NCBI GenBank assembly: GCA_902632605.1
Contig: CACPDB010000001.1
Coordinates: 124,001-188,000 of the forward strand
From: an uncultured SAR86 cluster bacterium
Lineage (GTDB): Bacteria; Pseudomonadota; Gammaproteobacteria; Magnimaribacterales; AG-339-G14
Reading direction: 5' to 3'
Length of the DNA stretch: 64,000 nucleotides
Part shown: positions 1 to 7,980 of the stretch, one piece after another
Layout of the letters: every line of letters starts with the position of its first letter
Numbering within the stretch: the stretch's first letter is position 1
Notes under the pieces: model-generated
Seen by the model: the letters and a program-made list of their open reading frames with translations, nothing else
Told to the model about the DNA's origin: nothing
The model's database searches: none
Translations under genes and position numbers: made by a program

Positions 1-156
1 AAGGTTACAAGGACTGCTCTTCAAGCAGCAGGCTCTGTAGCTGGTTTGATGATTACTACTGAAGCAATGGTTTCAGATATCCCTGAGGATAATGCTGGTG
101 GAGGCATGCCTGGAGGAATGCCACCAGGAATGGGCGGTATGGACGGAATGATGTAA
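1..156 (+). CDS. groL: Chaperonin GroEL, C-terminal fragment
   Basis: The window opens inside this gene; about 51 C-terminal residues are visible, read in frame from base 1 to the TAA at 154-156. The segment containing [20 protein letters not shown] is the conserved end of the equatorial domain of the 60-kDa chaperonin, and it is followed by the Gly/Met-rich flexible tail ([18 protein letters not shown]) typical of bacterial GroEL. The tail projects into the folding cavity of the cytosolic tetradecamer. The start and most of the gene lie upstream of the window. A strong terminator follows directly. Confidence 0.97.
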   Translation, partial: KVTRTALQAAGSVAGLMITTEAMVSDIPEDNAGGGMPGGMPPGMGGMDGMM

Positions 157-175
157 TAATTAAATAAACATATAA

Positions 176-205
176 AAATAGGGGCTTTATGCCCCTATTT
201 TTTTT
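176..205 (+). terminator. Rho-independent terminator after groEL
   Basis: Ten-base perfect inverted repeat (AAATAGGGGC at 176-185 and GCCCCTATTT at 191-200) with a TTTAT loop, followed by more T residues. It lies 20 bp behind the groEL stop and separates the chaperonin transcript from the NiSOD operon. Confidence 0.93.
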
Positions 206-225
206 ACATGACCTATAATTTGCTA

Positions 226-378
226 ATGAATAAATCTTTGTATTTTTTTTTGATGTTACCCGGTTTAAGCTTCGCTCATTCAGGAGGTAACTTTGTTCAC
301 TTTCACTTAGAAGGAACATTAATTTTAATATTTCTTACCTTTTTATTGGTGAGTACTATATGGAGAAATAATAAATGA
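226..378 (+). CDS. Small His-containing membrane peptide heading the NiSOD operon
   Basis: A 50-residue reading frame runs from ATG 226 to TGA 376-378 and overlaps the sodN start as ATGA, which argues for translational coupling and a real gene. Residues 4-17 look like a signal peptide ending LSFA. After the predicted cut the mature product would begin with His (HSGGNFVHFHLEG: His 18, 25, 27), followed by one membrane helix at about 30-45 and a basic tail WRRNNK-like end (WRNNK). The function is unknown. Its position before sodN and the three exposed His residues suggest metal (nickel) handling or membrane tethering; that is inference. I do not recognise a named family. Confidence 0.72.
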   Translation: MNKSLYFFLMLPGLSFAHSGGNFVHFHLEGTLILIFLTFLLVSTIWRNNK

Positions 379-836
379 AAATTGAAGAAGCTTTAGCGCA
401 TTGTGATATACCATGCAAAATTTATGACCCAATAGTTATTCAAATTGCTGCTCTCACAGTTGTAAGGATCATTGATATAATTGAAGAAAAGAAACTCGAC
501 CCTTCAAAATCTGAAGATTCTGCGGAATTAGCAAGACTAACTCTGGAGAAAGAGAATCAAGCTCGAATTGTGAAAGACGAGACTAGAATTATTTGGGGAG
601 ATTACTTTAAGGAGCCTCAAATTGAAGCTTTTCCAGATATACATTCTCTTGTTCATTCTATAATGCTTCAAGGTTCAAAATGTAAACAAAGTCTCGCAAG
701 AGAAAATGCTGAAAAACTTGTTGACCTGGTAAACGAATTTAGTGAAATATTTTGGAAAACTAAAGAAGTAGAGACTTCAAGAGTTACAGCTCCTTATCCA
801 CCAGCTTTAGAAATGGTAGTTCCTAATCTGTCCTAA
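375..836 (+). CDS. sodN: Nickel-containing superoxide dismutase precursor
   Basis: The 153-residue product carries the diagnostic Ni-hook HCDIPCKIYDP at residues 9-19, matching HCxxPCxxYxP, in which the N-terminal His amine and side chain and the two Cys thiolates bind nickel. The hook sits behind a very short leader, MKIEEALA, which must be removed after Ala 8 to expose His; the protease for this is the next gene. The rest is the four-helix bundle of the family. The enzyme dismutates superoxide to O2 and H2O2 and forms hexamers. The leader is shorter than the usual propeptide and does not look like a Sec signal, so a cytoplasmic location is likely. It is coupled to its neighbours (4 bp overlap upstream, 1 bp downstream). 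Confidence 0.96.
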   Translation: MKIEEALAHCDIPCKIYDPIVIQIAALTVVRIIDIIEEKKLDPSKSEDSAELARLTLEKENQARIVKDETRIIWGDYFKEPQIEAFPDIHSLVHSIMLQGSKCKQSLARENAEKLVDLVNEFSEIFWKTKEVETSRVTAPYPPALEMVVPNLS

Positions 837-1105
837 TGTTTCAATATTTTAAGATCAAAGGCGAAAGCATGCTTCCTTCATTACAAAGCGGGGACATAGT
901 AGTAACTTCAGATTTTATTAAAATAAATAAAAACGATATTGTTGTTTTAAAAGATGATACCTATGGAACGGTTGTAAAGAGGGTAAGTTCTATAAAGAAA
1001 AATTATTTTAGAGTAAGAAGTGATAATTTAAAGACAGATTCTCCTGTTTGTTCAAAATTGCATCCAAACGAAAATTTAGTTGGGAAGGTTATTTCAATTC
1101 TCTAA
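836..1105 (+). CDS. sodX: NiSOD maturation protease (S24/S26 type)
   Basis: An 89-residue peptidase resembling a minimal signal peptidase/LexA catalytic domain. The nucleophile region GESMLPSLQSGDIVV places Ser at residue 11, and GTVVKRV places the general-base Lys at residue 48. There is no membrane anchor, unlike LepB. SodX-type proteases are encoded next to sodN and cut the propeptide to release the N-terminal His of the nickel hook. Translation starts on the TAATG that ends sodN. The 3' end overlaps the convergent membrane-protein gene by 12 bp. Confidence 0.93.
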   Translation: MFQYFKIKGESMLPSLQSGDIVVTSDFIKINKNDIVVLKDDTYGTVVKRVSSIKKNYFRVRSDNLKTDSPVCSKLHPNENLVGKVISIL

Positions 1106-1516
1106 ATTTCTATTTTTTCTTATAAAGATAAAAGATTTTACGTTCCAATAGGAGAACATAAAACCAGTTATTAATAACATTAATTTAGATAAGTCTGCCC
1201 AAAAAGAGTCAAATAAAGTTGATAAGTTTCTGAATATATCGAGACCACCTAGAAAAATGATAATTCCGAGCAGCACAACTATGTGCATGAATATTTTCTT
1301 CTTTTCAGGGAACTTTAGGGTCAAATATCCAAACAACAGAATAGGTAAGCCCAAAAAAGAAGGTATGTAAGAAGTAATAGAATCACTTTGTGAAACGAAA
1401 GAGATAATCAAGCCCCAAGCAATCAAAAAAAGGCCGTAGACTAAAGAAATTCTTTCCATTTCCATATTTAATACTTTAAATTCTTGCTCTTGCATATCAG
1501 ATAAATCTCCTTTCAA
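1094..1516 (-). CDS. Four-helix membrane protein of unknown function
   Basis: A 140-residue protein with an acidic N-terminus (about 1-20) and four hydrophobic segments near residues 24-44, 50-68, 75-95 and 107-128, ending in a basic tail (FIRKNRNLEN). I recognise no motif or named family. A second in-frame Met (residue 8) is an equally plausible start. It is convergent with sodX (12 bp overlap) and divergent from the PuuD-like gene with only 62 bp between, which must hold both promoters. The coding character (charged termini, regular helices) supports a real gene; no function is offered. Confidence 0.7.
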   Translation of the reverse strand: MKGDLSDMQEQEFKVLNMEMERISLVYGLFLIAWGLIISFVSQSDSITSYIPSFLGLPILLFGYLTLKFPEKKKIFMHIVVLLGIIIFLGGLDIFRNLSTLFDSFWADLSKLMLLITGFMFSYWNVKSFIFIRKNRNLEN

Positions 1517-1578
1517 AAAATTAGTTTATGTTTTAAAAACATATTCTTAAAAGTAATATATCTCTTTTAGGAGATGAA

Positions 1579-2256
1579 ATGGAAATATATTTATACAATG
1601 TTTTATTTAGGTGGGGACATATTGTCGTAGGGATTACCTGGATTGGGTTGCTCTACTACTTTAATTTTATTCAAACTGAATATGTAAAAGTAGCTGATCC
1701 AGATGCAAAATCTGATTTTATGAAAAAATTAGCGCCTAATGCGCTGTGGTGGTTTAGATGGGCTGCTTTTCTGACCTTTATAACCGGTTTATATCTTTTA
1801 TACGTTCAGGAAAGAGCTGTAACCACAGCTATAACTTTAGGGTCACTCATGGGTATAATTATGATGCTTAATGTTTGGGGAATCATTTGGCGTAATCAGA
1901 AAATTGTTATTGGTTTAAAAGAAGGAGATGCAGCAGCGGCAGGCGCTAAAGCTGGATTAGCTTCAAGAACCAATACCTTGCTTTCTTTACCGATGCTTTA
2001 TTTTATGGTTTCTTCAGCTCATGGCGGAACGGCATCTTACCCAAAATCATATCTTTTAATTGACCAATCCGCTGGAGGAGGACCCATTGCAGGTTATTTA
2101 GCTTATGATTTTTGGATTGTAGTAGCTACGGTACTTTTGATTGAATTAAATGCAATCTATGGAAAAATGTTTACTATCATTGCATCCGTAAGATCGGTTA
2201 TAACCTCTAGCTTTATCTTAACTGTTATTTTTTCTGGCTTAATTTTTTATATTTAA
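1579..2256 (+). CDS. PuuD/DUF989-type membrane protein
   Basis: A 225-residue integral membrane protein. The N-terminus (RWGHIVVGITWIGLLYYFNF) matches the membrane domain of urate hydroxylase PuuD, with conserved His and Trp residues in the first helix and a WWFRWAAF segment before the second. About six helices are visible. PuuD of rhizobia carries an additional C-terminal cytochrome c domain, which is absent here, so urate oxidation cannot be assumed. Ribosome site AGGAGATG lies 5-10 bases upstream. No purine-degradation genes are nearby. Two bases separate its stop from that of the convergent corB-like gene. Confidence 0.75.
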   Translation: MEIYLYNVLFRWGHIVVGITWIGLLYYFNFIQTEYVKVADPDAKSDFMKKLAPNALWWFRWAAFLTFITGLYLLYVQERAVTTAITLGSLMGIIMMLNVWGIIWRNQKIVIGLKEGDAAAAGAKAGLASRTNTLLSLPMLYFMVSSAHGGTASYPKSYLLIDQSAGGGPIAGYLAYDFWIVVATVLLIELNAIYGKMFTIIASVRSVITSSFILTVIFSGLIFYI

Positions 2257-2257
2257 G

Positions 2258-3538
2258 TCAATCATCGCCGAGTTCTTCATCCTCTTGTTCGATTTGAAGA
2301 ACTCTCGCGATTTTAATCATATTATTTCTTATCAATACAGTTTCTATAGCATAATTATCAATTTCTATTTTGATGTTATCTTCAGGAATAGTTTCAACTT
2401 GGTCAATAATTAATCCATTTAAAGTTTTAGCTCCATTTATTGGAAGCTGCCAATTTAGTTTTTTGTTAAGTTCTCTTAAGGGGATCGAGGCATCAATTAA
2501 GTAACTTCCATCCTTTTGTTCCATAATTTCTAAAGTCTCTCTATCGATATCCGTAGCAAGCTCACCAACAATTTCTTCAAGTACATCTTTGATCGTAACT
2601 AATCCTTTAACAGAGCCATATTCATCAATTATTACAGCAACCGTCTTTTTATTTTTTTGGAAATTAAAAAGTTGTGTGCTTAACGGAGTATTTTCTGGGA
2701 TGAAGTAAGCTTCATCTAAAGATTCAATCAAACTTTCAATTGATTTGTCTTCATTTGAAAGAAAAGAAGTGATTCCATAAAGATCTATAACTCCTCTTAG
2801 ATCATCAAGAGATTCGTTATAGACAGGCAAAAAATCTTTTTGATTATTCTGAAGATTGCTCAGAATGTTTTCTATTGGCTGATTTATATCTATCCCAACT
2901 ATTTCACTTCTTTGCGTCATAACCTCATCTACAGAAACTTTATCTAGCTCCAAAACACTGATTAACATGTCCTGATATTTTTTTGGAATTAAATCTCCAG
3001 AGTTTTCCAAGACACTTTTTAACTCTTCAGGCGATAAATCTTCATTGATTGTTGTTTCTTTCGTGCCCAAAATCCTCATAAAAAAGTTCGAAAAGAAATT
3101 AACAAATAAGACTAAAGGCCTTAGTATCTTTTGTAAGTATTTAAGGATTAGAGATGCCGGAAGAGCAACTTTTTCTGAATTCAATGCTGCAAAAGTCTTT
3201 GGAGTGATTTCAGCAAATACTAAAATTATTAAAGTTAATACTATTGAGCCTATTACAACGCCACTATCGCCAAATAAATTTAAACAAAGGACAGTTGTTA
3301 GTGAAGCTGCAAGAATATTTACAAAATTATTCCCTATGAGAATAACACCAAGCAATCTATCGGGTCTTTTTAAAAGTTTGTCAGCTCTAATTGCTCCTTT
3401 ATCATTCTCTTTAACCAAATGTTTAAGACGATATCTATTCAAAGACATCATAGCCGTTTCTACTCCAGAGAAAAAAGCAGAAAGAAATAGCAGAAAAATG
3501 ATGCTTGAAAACAGCATCCAAGGATTAACGTCAGTCAA
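2258..3538 (-). CDS. CNNM/CorB-type (HlyC/CorC family) transporter
   Basis: The 426-residue protein has the complete architecture of the family: a CNNM/DUF21 membrane domain (about 1-190, with conserved SAFFSGVETAMMSLNRYRL), a pair of CBS domains (about 200-325, including VDEVMTQRSEIVGID and VAVIIDEYGSVKGLVTIKDVLEEIVGE), and a C-terminal CorC/HlyC domain (about 335-415). Relatives are implicated in magnesium and cobalt homeostasis or efflux; the substrate cannot be told from sequence. In other gammaproteobacteria this gene is also found near ffh and rpsP, and here it is divergent from the rpsP operon. Confidence 0.9.
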   Translation of the reverse strand: MTDVNPWMLFSSIIFLLFLSAFFSGVETAMMSLNRYRLKHLVKENDKGAIRADKLLKRPDRLLGVILIGNNFVNILAASLTTVLCLNLFGDSGVVIGSIVLTLIILVFAEITPKTFAALNSEKVALPASLILKYLQKILRPLVLFVNFFSNFFMRILGTKETTINEDLSPEELKSVLENSGDLIPKKYQDMLISVLELDKVSVDEVMTQRSEIVGIDINQPIENILSNLQNNQKDFLPVYNESLDDLRGVIDLYGITSFLSNEDKSIESLIESLDEAYFIPENTPLSTQLFNFQKNKKTVAVIIDEYGSVKGLVTIKDVLEEIVGELATDIDRETLEIMEQKDGSYLIDASIPLRELNKKLNWQLPINGAKTLNGLIIDQVETIPEDNIKIEIDNYAIETVLIRNNMIKIARVLQIEQEDEELGDD

Positions 3539-3640
3539 TTGTAGGAATAATGTGAATTGTTTGCATTTTTTTACAATTATAGGAAGGTTTTACTTGAATA
3601 CAAAATTAAATTACTTAGAATACCTCTCTCAAAGAAATTT

Positions 3641-4702
3641 ATGGTAACTATAAGACTAGCTAGAGGAGGCGCCAAAAAGCGCCCATATTTTCATATCACA
3701 GTCGCAGATTCTCGCAGAGCTAGAGATGGTAAATACATCGAAAGGGTGGGCTTTTTCAATCCCATTGCCTCAGCACAAAATGATAGACTTAACATAGATC
3801 ACGAAAGATTGGACTATTGGATTAGTAAAGGAGCTCAAGTTACCGAGAGAGTTAAAACTTTGATAAAAGAGTCAAAACTTTCAACAGAAGATTTCAATCA
3901 ATTAATTGCAAAGAAAGAGAAACTCAGGTTAGTGAAACTTGAAAAGAAAAAAGCTTCAGCCTCTGATGCAAATACTGAAGAAAGTTCTTCCGAAGGAGAT
4001 GAAGTGTCGGCTGAGGCAGAAAATACAGAACCAAAAAGTACCAATAATAATAACCAATCAAATAATGAGGATAATCTAATGGAAAAAACCGAAGATATTA
4101 TCGATAAGGTTGCAGAAGGTACAAAAGACGTAGCCGAAGGCGCTGCTGAAGCTGTAACAGACGTAGCTGAAGGAGCAGTTGATGTTGCTGAAGAAGTAGT
4201 AGAAACTGCAGAAGATGTTGTTGAAGACGCTGCTAAGGCGGTAACAGACGTAGCTGAAGGAGCTGCTAATGTAGCTGGCGATGTTGTTGAGACTGCTGAA
4301 GAAGTTGTTGGAGATGCAGTTGATGCTGTAACAGACGTAGCTGAAGGTGCAGCTGATGTAGCTGGAGACGTTGTAGATACTGCAAAAGAAGTGGCAGGCG
4401 ATCTTGCTGAAGGCGATGTTGTTGAAGCAGTAAAAGACGTAGCTGAAGGCGCAGTTGATGTTGCGGAAGACGTTGTCGAAACTGCAGTTGATGTTGCCGA
4501 AGATGCTGTTGACGCTGTTAAAGACGTAGCTGAAGGTGCAGCTGATGTAGTTGAAGACGTTGTAGAAACTGCTGAAGATGTTGTTGAAGACGCAGTTGAT
4601 GCTGTCAAAGATGTTGCCGAAGGCGCTGCTGATGCAGTAGGCGATGCAATTGATGCTGTCAAAGACGCATTCACATCTGACGACTCTAAAGACGATAAAT
4701 AA
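3641..4702 (+). CDS. rpsP: 30S ribosomal protein S16 with a long repetitive acidic extension
   Basis: Residues 1 to about 85 (from [19 protein letters not shown]) are a normal S16 domain that binds 16S rRNA in the 30S body. The frame does not stop there: about 60 acidic/Ser/Asn-rich residues follow, then about 200 residues made of near-identical Ala/Val/Asp/Glu units. Total length is 353 residues against about 82 in E. coli. The frame is open 84 bases further upstream, but homology fixes the start at ATG 3641. An in-frame ATG at 4079 has its own Shine-Dalgarno, so part or all of the extension may be made separately. First gene of rpsP-rimM-trmD-rplS. Confidence 0.93.
   Translation: MVTIRLARGGAKKRPYFHITVADSRRARDGKYIERVGFFNPIASAQNDRLNIDHERLDYWISKGAQVTERVKTLIKESKLSTEDFNQLIAKKEKLRLVKLEKKKASASDANTEESSSEGDEVSAEAENTEPKSTNNNNQSNNEDNLMEKTEDIIDKVAEGTKDVAEGAAEAVTDVAEGAVDVAEEVVETAEDVVEDAAKAVTDVAEGAANVAGDVVETAEEVVGDAVDAVTDVAEGAADVAGDVVDTAKEVAGDLAEGDVVEAVKDVAEGAVDVAEDVVETAVDVAEDAVDAVKDVAEGAADVVEDVVETAEDVVEDAVDAVKDVAEGAADAVGDAIDAVKDAFTSDDSKDDK
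4066..4081 (+). promoter_or_regulatory. Internal ribosome binding site and start inside rpsP
   Basis: TGAGG at 4066-4070 lies 8 bases before an in-frame ATG at 4079-4081 (Met 147 of the S16 fusion). Initiation here would give a 207-residue protein consisting only of the repetitive domain. Spacing and sequence are as good as those of normal starts in this window; use in vivo is inferred. Confidence 0.5.
4110..4680 (+). repeat. Tandem coding repeats, about 87 bp units
   Basis: The DNA encodes about five to six units of roughly 29 residues built around the core (T/K)DVAEGA, which occurs seven times, with a linker of the type [16 protein letters not shown]. Nucleotide copies are diverged at third positions but share runs such as gacgtagctgaagg. 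Composition is almost entirely Ala, Val, Asp and Glu, predicting long negatively charged amphipathic helices similar in style to LEA or apolipoprotein repeats. The repeats also create long antisense open frames that are not genes. Confidence 0.9.
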
Positions 4703-4711
4703 ATTATCAAA

Positions 4712-5221
4712 ATGACCTACCAAGATGATGATTTCATTTTGGTAGGTAATTTTGGTCGTCCAATAGGTCTAAAAGGAAGCATCAAATTAAATTCTTTTAC
4801 CAGGCCTCCTGAAAACATAAAATCTTATAACTCTTTCTTTATGAAAGAGGGCTACGAATTTGTAAAATTAGAGGTAAAAAAAATAACTACCTCTAGTAAA
4901 AATCTAATCATTTTCTTGAATAATTGTGATTCCCTTGACGAAGCTGAAAAAACTTACAAGGGTAGGGAAATATTTATTCCTAAATCAGAACTACCAGAAA
5001 CACAGGATAAGTTTTATTGGAATGATCTAATTGGTTTAGAAGTGATCATACATAGTTCAAAAAAAACTTTAGGTAGGGTCCATTCTCTTATGGAAACAGG
5101 TTCTAACGATGTACTAATAATTAAAAATCCTAATCAAGAAGATATCTTGATTCCTTTTATCATGAAACAAGTAATTTTAGAGGTAACAGAAAAAAGTATT
5201 TATGTAGATTGGGAGGTTTAA
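4712..5221 (+). CDS. rimM: 16S rRNA processing protein RimM
   Basis: A 169-residue ribosome maturation factor that helps assemble the 30S head and binds S19. The N-terminal RimM barrel (LVGNFGRPIGLKGSIKLNSF, about 10-90) and the C-terminal PRC barrel (FYWNDLIGLEV to the end) are both visible, and length is normal for the family. It starts 9 bp after the rpsP stop and ends on the base before trmD, as in the canonical operon. Confidence 0.96.
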   Translation: MTYQDDDFILVGNFGRPIGLKGSIKLNSFTRPPENIKSYNSFFMKEGYEFVKLEVKKITTSSKNLIIFLNNCDSLDEAEKTYKGREIFIPKSELPETQDKFYWNDLIGLEVIIHSSKKTLGRVHSLMETGSNDVLIIKNPNQEDILIPFIMKQVILEVTEKSIYVDWEV

Positions 5222-5959
5222 ATGAATTTTACTTTTATTTCCCTGTTTCCCGAAATCATAAAATCTGCATTGAATGAAAGCATAACTAAAAGAGCTATCG
5301 AAAAGTCTTTGATTTCTTTTGAAACCATAAATCCTAGAGACTATCTTAAGACTAAAGAAAGGATCGATGACAAAGTTTATGGCGGCGGTCCGGGAATGCT
5401 TTTGAAATCTGAACCTTTAATGAAAGCAATAGATGATGCAACTTCTCAATTTGATAGATCAGAAAGCAAAATTATTTATTTATCTCCAAAAGGTAAGCCA
5501 TTTACTCAAGAAACTGCGGAGACTCTGGCTACGGAGAAAAATATAATATTTATTTGTGGTCGCTATGAAGGAATTGATCAGAGAATCATTGATCATTATG
5601 TAGATGACGAGGTGAGCATTGGTGATTATGTTCTCTCTGGGGGAGAGCTACCAGCTTTAGTAGTATTCGATGCTATCGTAAGGAATATTGAAGGAGTCTT
5701 AGGAGATGACGCATCTCTTAAGCAAGAATCTTTTTCCGGAGGATTATTAGAATATCCTCAGTATACCAGGCCAGAAAAAATGAAATTAGGAGAAGTGCCA
5801 AAAGAATTATTATCTGGAAATCATGCGGTTATAGAACAATGGCGAAAGAAACAGATGCTTGGAATTACCGCTTCGAGAAGAAAAGATCTTCTCGAAAAAA
5901 TCAAATTGTCACCTGAAGAAAAAGCTCTTTTGGAAGAATTTTTTGATGAACTTGAGTAA
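5222..5959 (+). CDS. trmD: tRNA (guanine-37-N1)-methyltransferase
   Basis: A 245-residue SPOUT-class enzyme that methylates G37 next to the anticodon to prevent +1 frameshifting, using S-adenosylmethionine bound in a trefoil knot. Hallmark motifs are YGGGPGMLLKSEP, YLSPKGKPFTQ and GRYEGIDQRIIDHYVDDE followed by SIGDYVLSGGE. The start abuts the rimM stop with no spacer, consistent with translational coupling. Confidence 0.97.
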   Translation: MNFTFISLFPEIIKSALNESITKRAIEKSLISFETINPRDYLKTKERIDDKVYGGGPGMLLKSEPLMKAIDDATSQFDRSESKIIYLSPKGKPFTQETAETLATEKNIIFICGRYEGIDQRIIDHYVDDEVSIGDYVLSGGELPALVVFDAIVRNIEGVLGDDASLKQESFSGGLLEYPQYTRPEKMKLGEVPKELLSGNHAVIEQWRKKQMLGITASRRKDLLEKIKLSPEEKALLEEFFDELE

Positions 5960-6003
5960 TAATCTGATAGAATTCGATTCCTTGTTAACAAGCAGTAATA
6001 GAA

Positions 6004-6357
6004 ATGAGCAGTAAAAGAACATCTGTCCAAGTCGTAGAGGCAGCACAACTTAAAGATAATATCCCTGATTTCAATCAGGGGGATACTGTTTTAGTTGAGA
6101 TTGTAGTTAAAGAAGGAGACCGAGAGAGGACTCAACCTTTTGAAGGCGTAGTAATTGGTATCAAAAACAGAGGTCTAAATTCTGCTTTTACATTAAGAAA
6201 AATTTCCAGTGGTGTTGGCGTTGAAAGAACATTTCAAACTCACAGTCCATTAATAAAATCCATTAAAGTTAAAAGGAAAGGTAAGGTTAGGCAATCTAAA
6301 CTTTATTACTTAAGAGAACGCTCTGGAAGATCCGCAAGAATAAAAGAAAAAGTATAA
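6004..6357 (+). CDS. rplS: 50S ribosomal protein L19
   Basis: 117 residues, normal length. Conserved stretches [43 protein letters not shown] and the basic end [22 protein letters not shown] identify L19, which sits at the 30S-50S interface. Fourth gene of the rpsP operon, 44 bp after trmD. Confidence 0.97.
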   Translation: MSSKRTSVQVVEAAQLKDNIPDFNQGDTVLVEIVVKEGDRERTQPFEGVVIGIKNRGLNSAFTLRKISSGVGVERTFQTHSPLIKSIKVKRKGKVRQSKLYYLRERSGRSARIKEKV

Positions 6358-6364
6358 TCTCATA

Positions 6365-7264
6365 ATGAGTGATTCGGATAGGCAAATTCTTGATGCCTTT
6401 ATCGATAATATCTGGATTGAAAAAGGATTGAGTCAAAACACATTAGACTCATATAGAAGTGATCTTGAGCAATTTTCCACATGGCTTGAAAAAAATAATC
6501 TTACTTATATAAAAACTTCCAAGAAGGAAATTCTATCTTATTTATCTTTTCTTTTTCAAAAAGGGTTAGGAAGTAAAACAGTTGCCAGAAAACTTTCTTC
6601 ATTAAAATCTTTCTTCCGCTATTTGGTCTTTAAATCCATTATTCCAAGCGATCCCTCAAGCGAGATAGAAACGCCAAAATTATTAAAGTCCATCCCCAAA
6701 TCCATTTCAGAAAAAGAAGTTGAAGCATTGTTAGCTGCACCTGATGAAAAGACAGATATCGGACTAAGAGATAAAACCATGATCGAGACTTTATATTCTT
6801 GTGGGCTGAGAATTTCAGAATTAACAAATTTAGAATTGCTTAATCTTAACTTGCGCCAAGGTGTGATCAGAGTAATTGGAAAGGGCCAAAAAGAAAGATT
6901 GGTTCCAATGGGCGATCAGCTTATTGCTTTATTAGAACTCTACATTACCTCTTCAAGGAAAAATCTTCTCAATAAAAGACACTCCGACTCTTTATTTTTA
7001 TCAACAAGAGGACAAAGAATGACTCGTCAATCCTTTTGGCATAGGATAAAACACTATTGTTTGGCCTCAGGTTTTGAGCCAGATAAAATTTCGCCTCATG
7101 TACTTAGACATGCTTTTGCAACCCACCTTTTAAATAATGGAGCTGACTTAAGAGTGGTTCAACTTTTACTCGGACATAGCGACTTAAATACAACGCAAAT
7201 TTACACCGAGGTTGCTAGACAACGACTGAAAAGACTTCATACTGAGCACCACCCACGAGGCTAG
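6365..7264 (+). CDS. xerD: Site-specific tyrosine recombinase XerD
   Basis: 299 residues with a SAM-like DNA-binding domain (about 5-95) and a tyrosine recombinase catalytic domain. Catalytic residues are visible in order: Arg in SCGLRISEL, Lys in GKGQKERLVP, HxxR in HVLRHAFATHLL, His in LLGHSDL and the nucleophile Tyr in TTQIYTEV. With XerC it resolves chromosome dimers at dif. The dsbC gene follows by 3 bp, as in Pseudomonas; the pairing and domain content favour XerD over XerC. Confidence 0.92.
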   Translation: MSDSDRQILDAFIDNIWIEKGLSQNTLDSYRSDLEQFSTWLEKNNLTYIKTSKKEILSYLSFLFQKGLGSKTVARKLSSLKSFFRYLVFKSIIPSDPSSEIETPKLLKSIPKSISEKEVEALLAAPDEKTDIGLRDKTMIETLYSCGLRISELTNLELLNLNLRQGVIRVIGKGQKERLVPMGDQLIALLELYITSSRKNLLNKRHSDSLFLSTRGQRMTRQSFWHRIKHYCLASGFEPDKISPHVLRHAFATHLLNNGADLRVVQLLLGHSDLNTTQIYTEVARQRLKRLHTEHHPRG

Positions 7265-7267
7265 GAT

Positions 7268-7978
7268 ATGATTATTATTAGGTTTATTGTTTTGTTATTT
7301 TCTTTACAGAGTTTTGTTTTAGATAAAGACGAAATAAAAGCAAAATTAAATGAAATCATTCCTGACGAGATATCTGTAGATATAGTTGAAGATACTTATT
7401 CCCCAAACTTTTTTTCGGTTGAATTATCTGACGGATCTTTATTTTACGTAACAGCAGATGGTGAATTCATCATCAATGGCGATCTTTATCAAATCGAAAA
7501 AAACTCTTTGATAAATTTTTCAGACATGCGAGATTCTAAGAAAAGAATTAATAGAATACTTGAAATAAATCCAAGTGAGTTTATTACCTTTGAGCCTAAA
7601 GAAAAGAAAACAGTCATCTATGTGTTTACTGATGTTGATTGTGGGTATTGTAGAAAATTGCATTCTGAAATCACAAACTATCTAGAAAATGGCATACAAG
7701 TTAACTATTTAGCGTATCCAAGAGAAGGTTTGGAAAGTGAGACTTATCAAAAAATGAAGACTGCCTGGTGTTCGAACGATCCTCAAGTAAGTTTGACGAC
7801 TTTAAAACTTGGAAAAACTATTAAAAGCGATGATTGCACTAAAAAAATTGTTTCAAAACATTATAATTTAGCCAAAGAATTTAATGCCCGAGGAACTCCT
7901 ACTATAATTCTTGAGAACGGTTTCTTATTAGCAGGTTATCACTCTGCTGAGGAGATATTGAATTTTTTAAAAAAATAA
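7268..7978 (+). CDS. dsbC: Thiol:disulfide interchange protein DsbC
   Basis: A 236-residue periplasmic disulfide isomerase. A hydrophobic signal sequence occupies about residues 2-16, then a dimerisation domain (about 20-90), then a thioredoxin fold carrying the redox pair CGYC at 125-128 ([10 protein letters not shown]) and the cis-Pro loop RGTPTI. It corrects wrongly paired disulfides and is kept reduced by DsbD. Located directly after xerD with 3 bp spacing. Confidence 0.93.
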   Translation: MIIIRFIVLLFSLQSFVLDKDEIKAKLNEIIPDEISVDIVEDTYSPNFFSVELSDGSLFYVTADGEFIINGDLYQIEKNSLINFSDMRDSKKRINRILEINPSEFITFEPKEKKTVIYVFTDVDCGYCRKLHSEITNYLENGIQVNYLAYPREGLESETYQKMKTAWCSNDPQVSLTTLKLGKTIKSDDCTKKIVSKHYNLAKEFNARGTPTIILENGFLLAGYHSAEEILNFLKK

Positions 7979-7980
7979 CT

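Noticed and set aside
3045..3647. 200-codon plus-strand frame opposite the corB-like gene
   Set aside because: Fully antisense to a conserved transporter domain and without recognisable protein features.
4110..4680. CRISPR-like periodicity
   Set aside because: Spacing and sequence are explained by tandem protein repeats in an open frame; units are diverged at third codon positions and there are no unique spacers or cas genes.
3898..4723. Two long minus-strand open frames (about 270 and 215 codons) opposite the rpsP repeats
   Set aside because: They are low-complexity mirror images of the repetitive coding strand (Ser/Thr/Ala or Phe/Asn/Ile strings), with no domain or suitable ribosome site.
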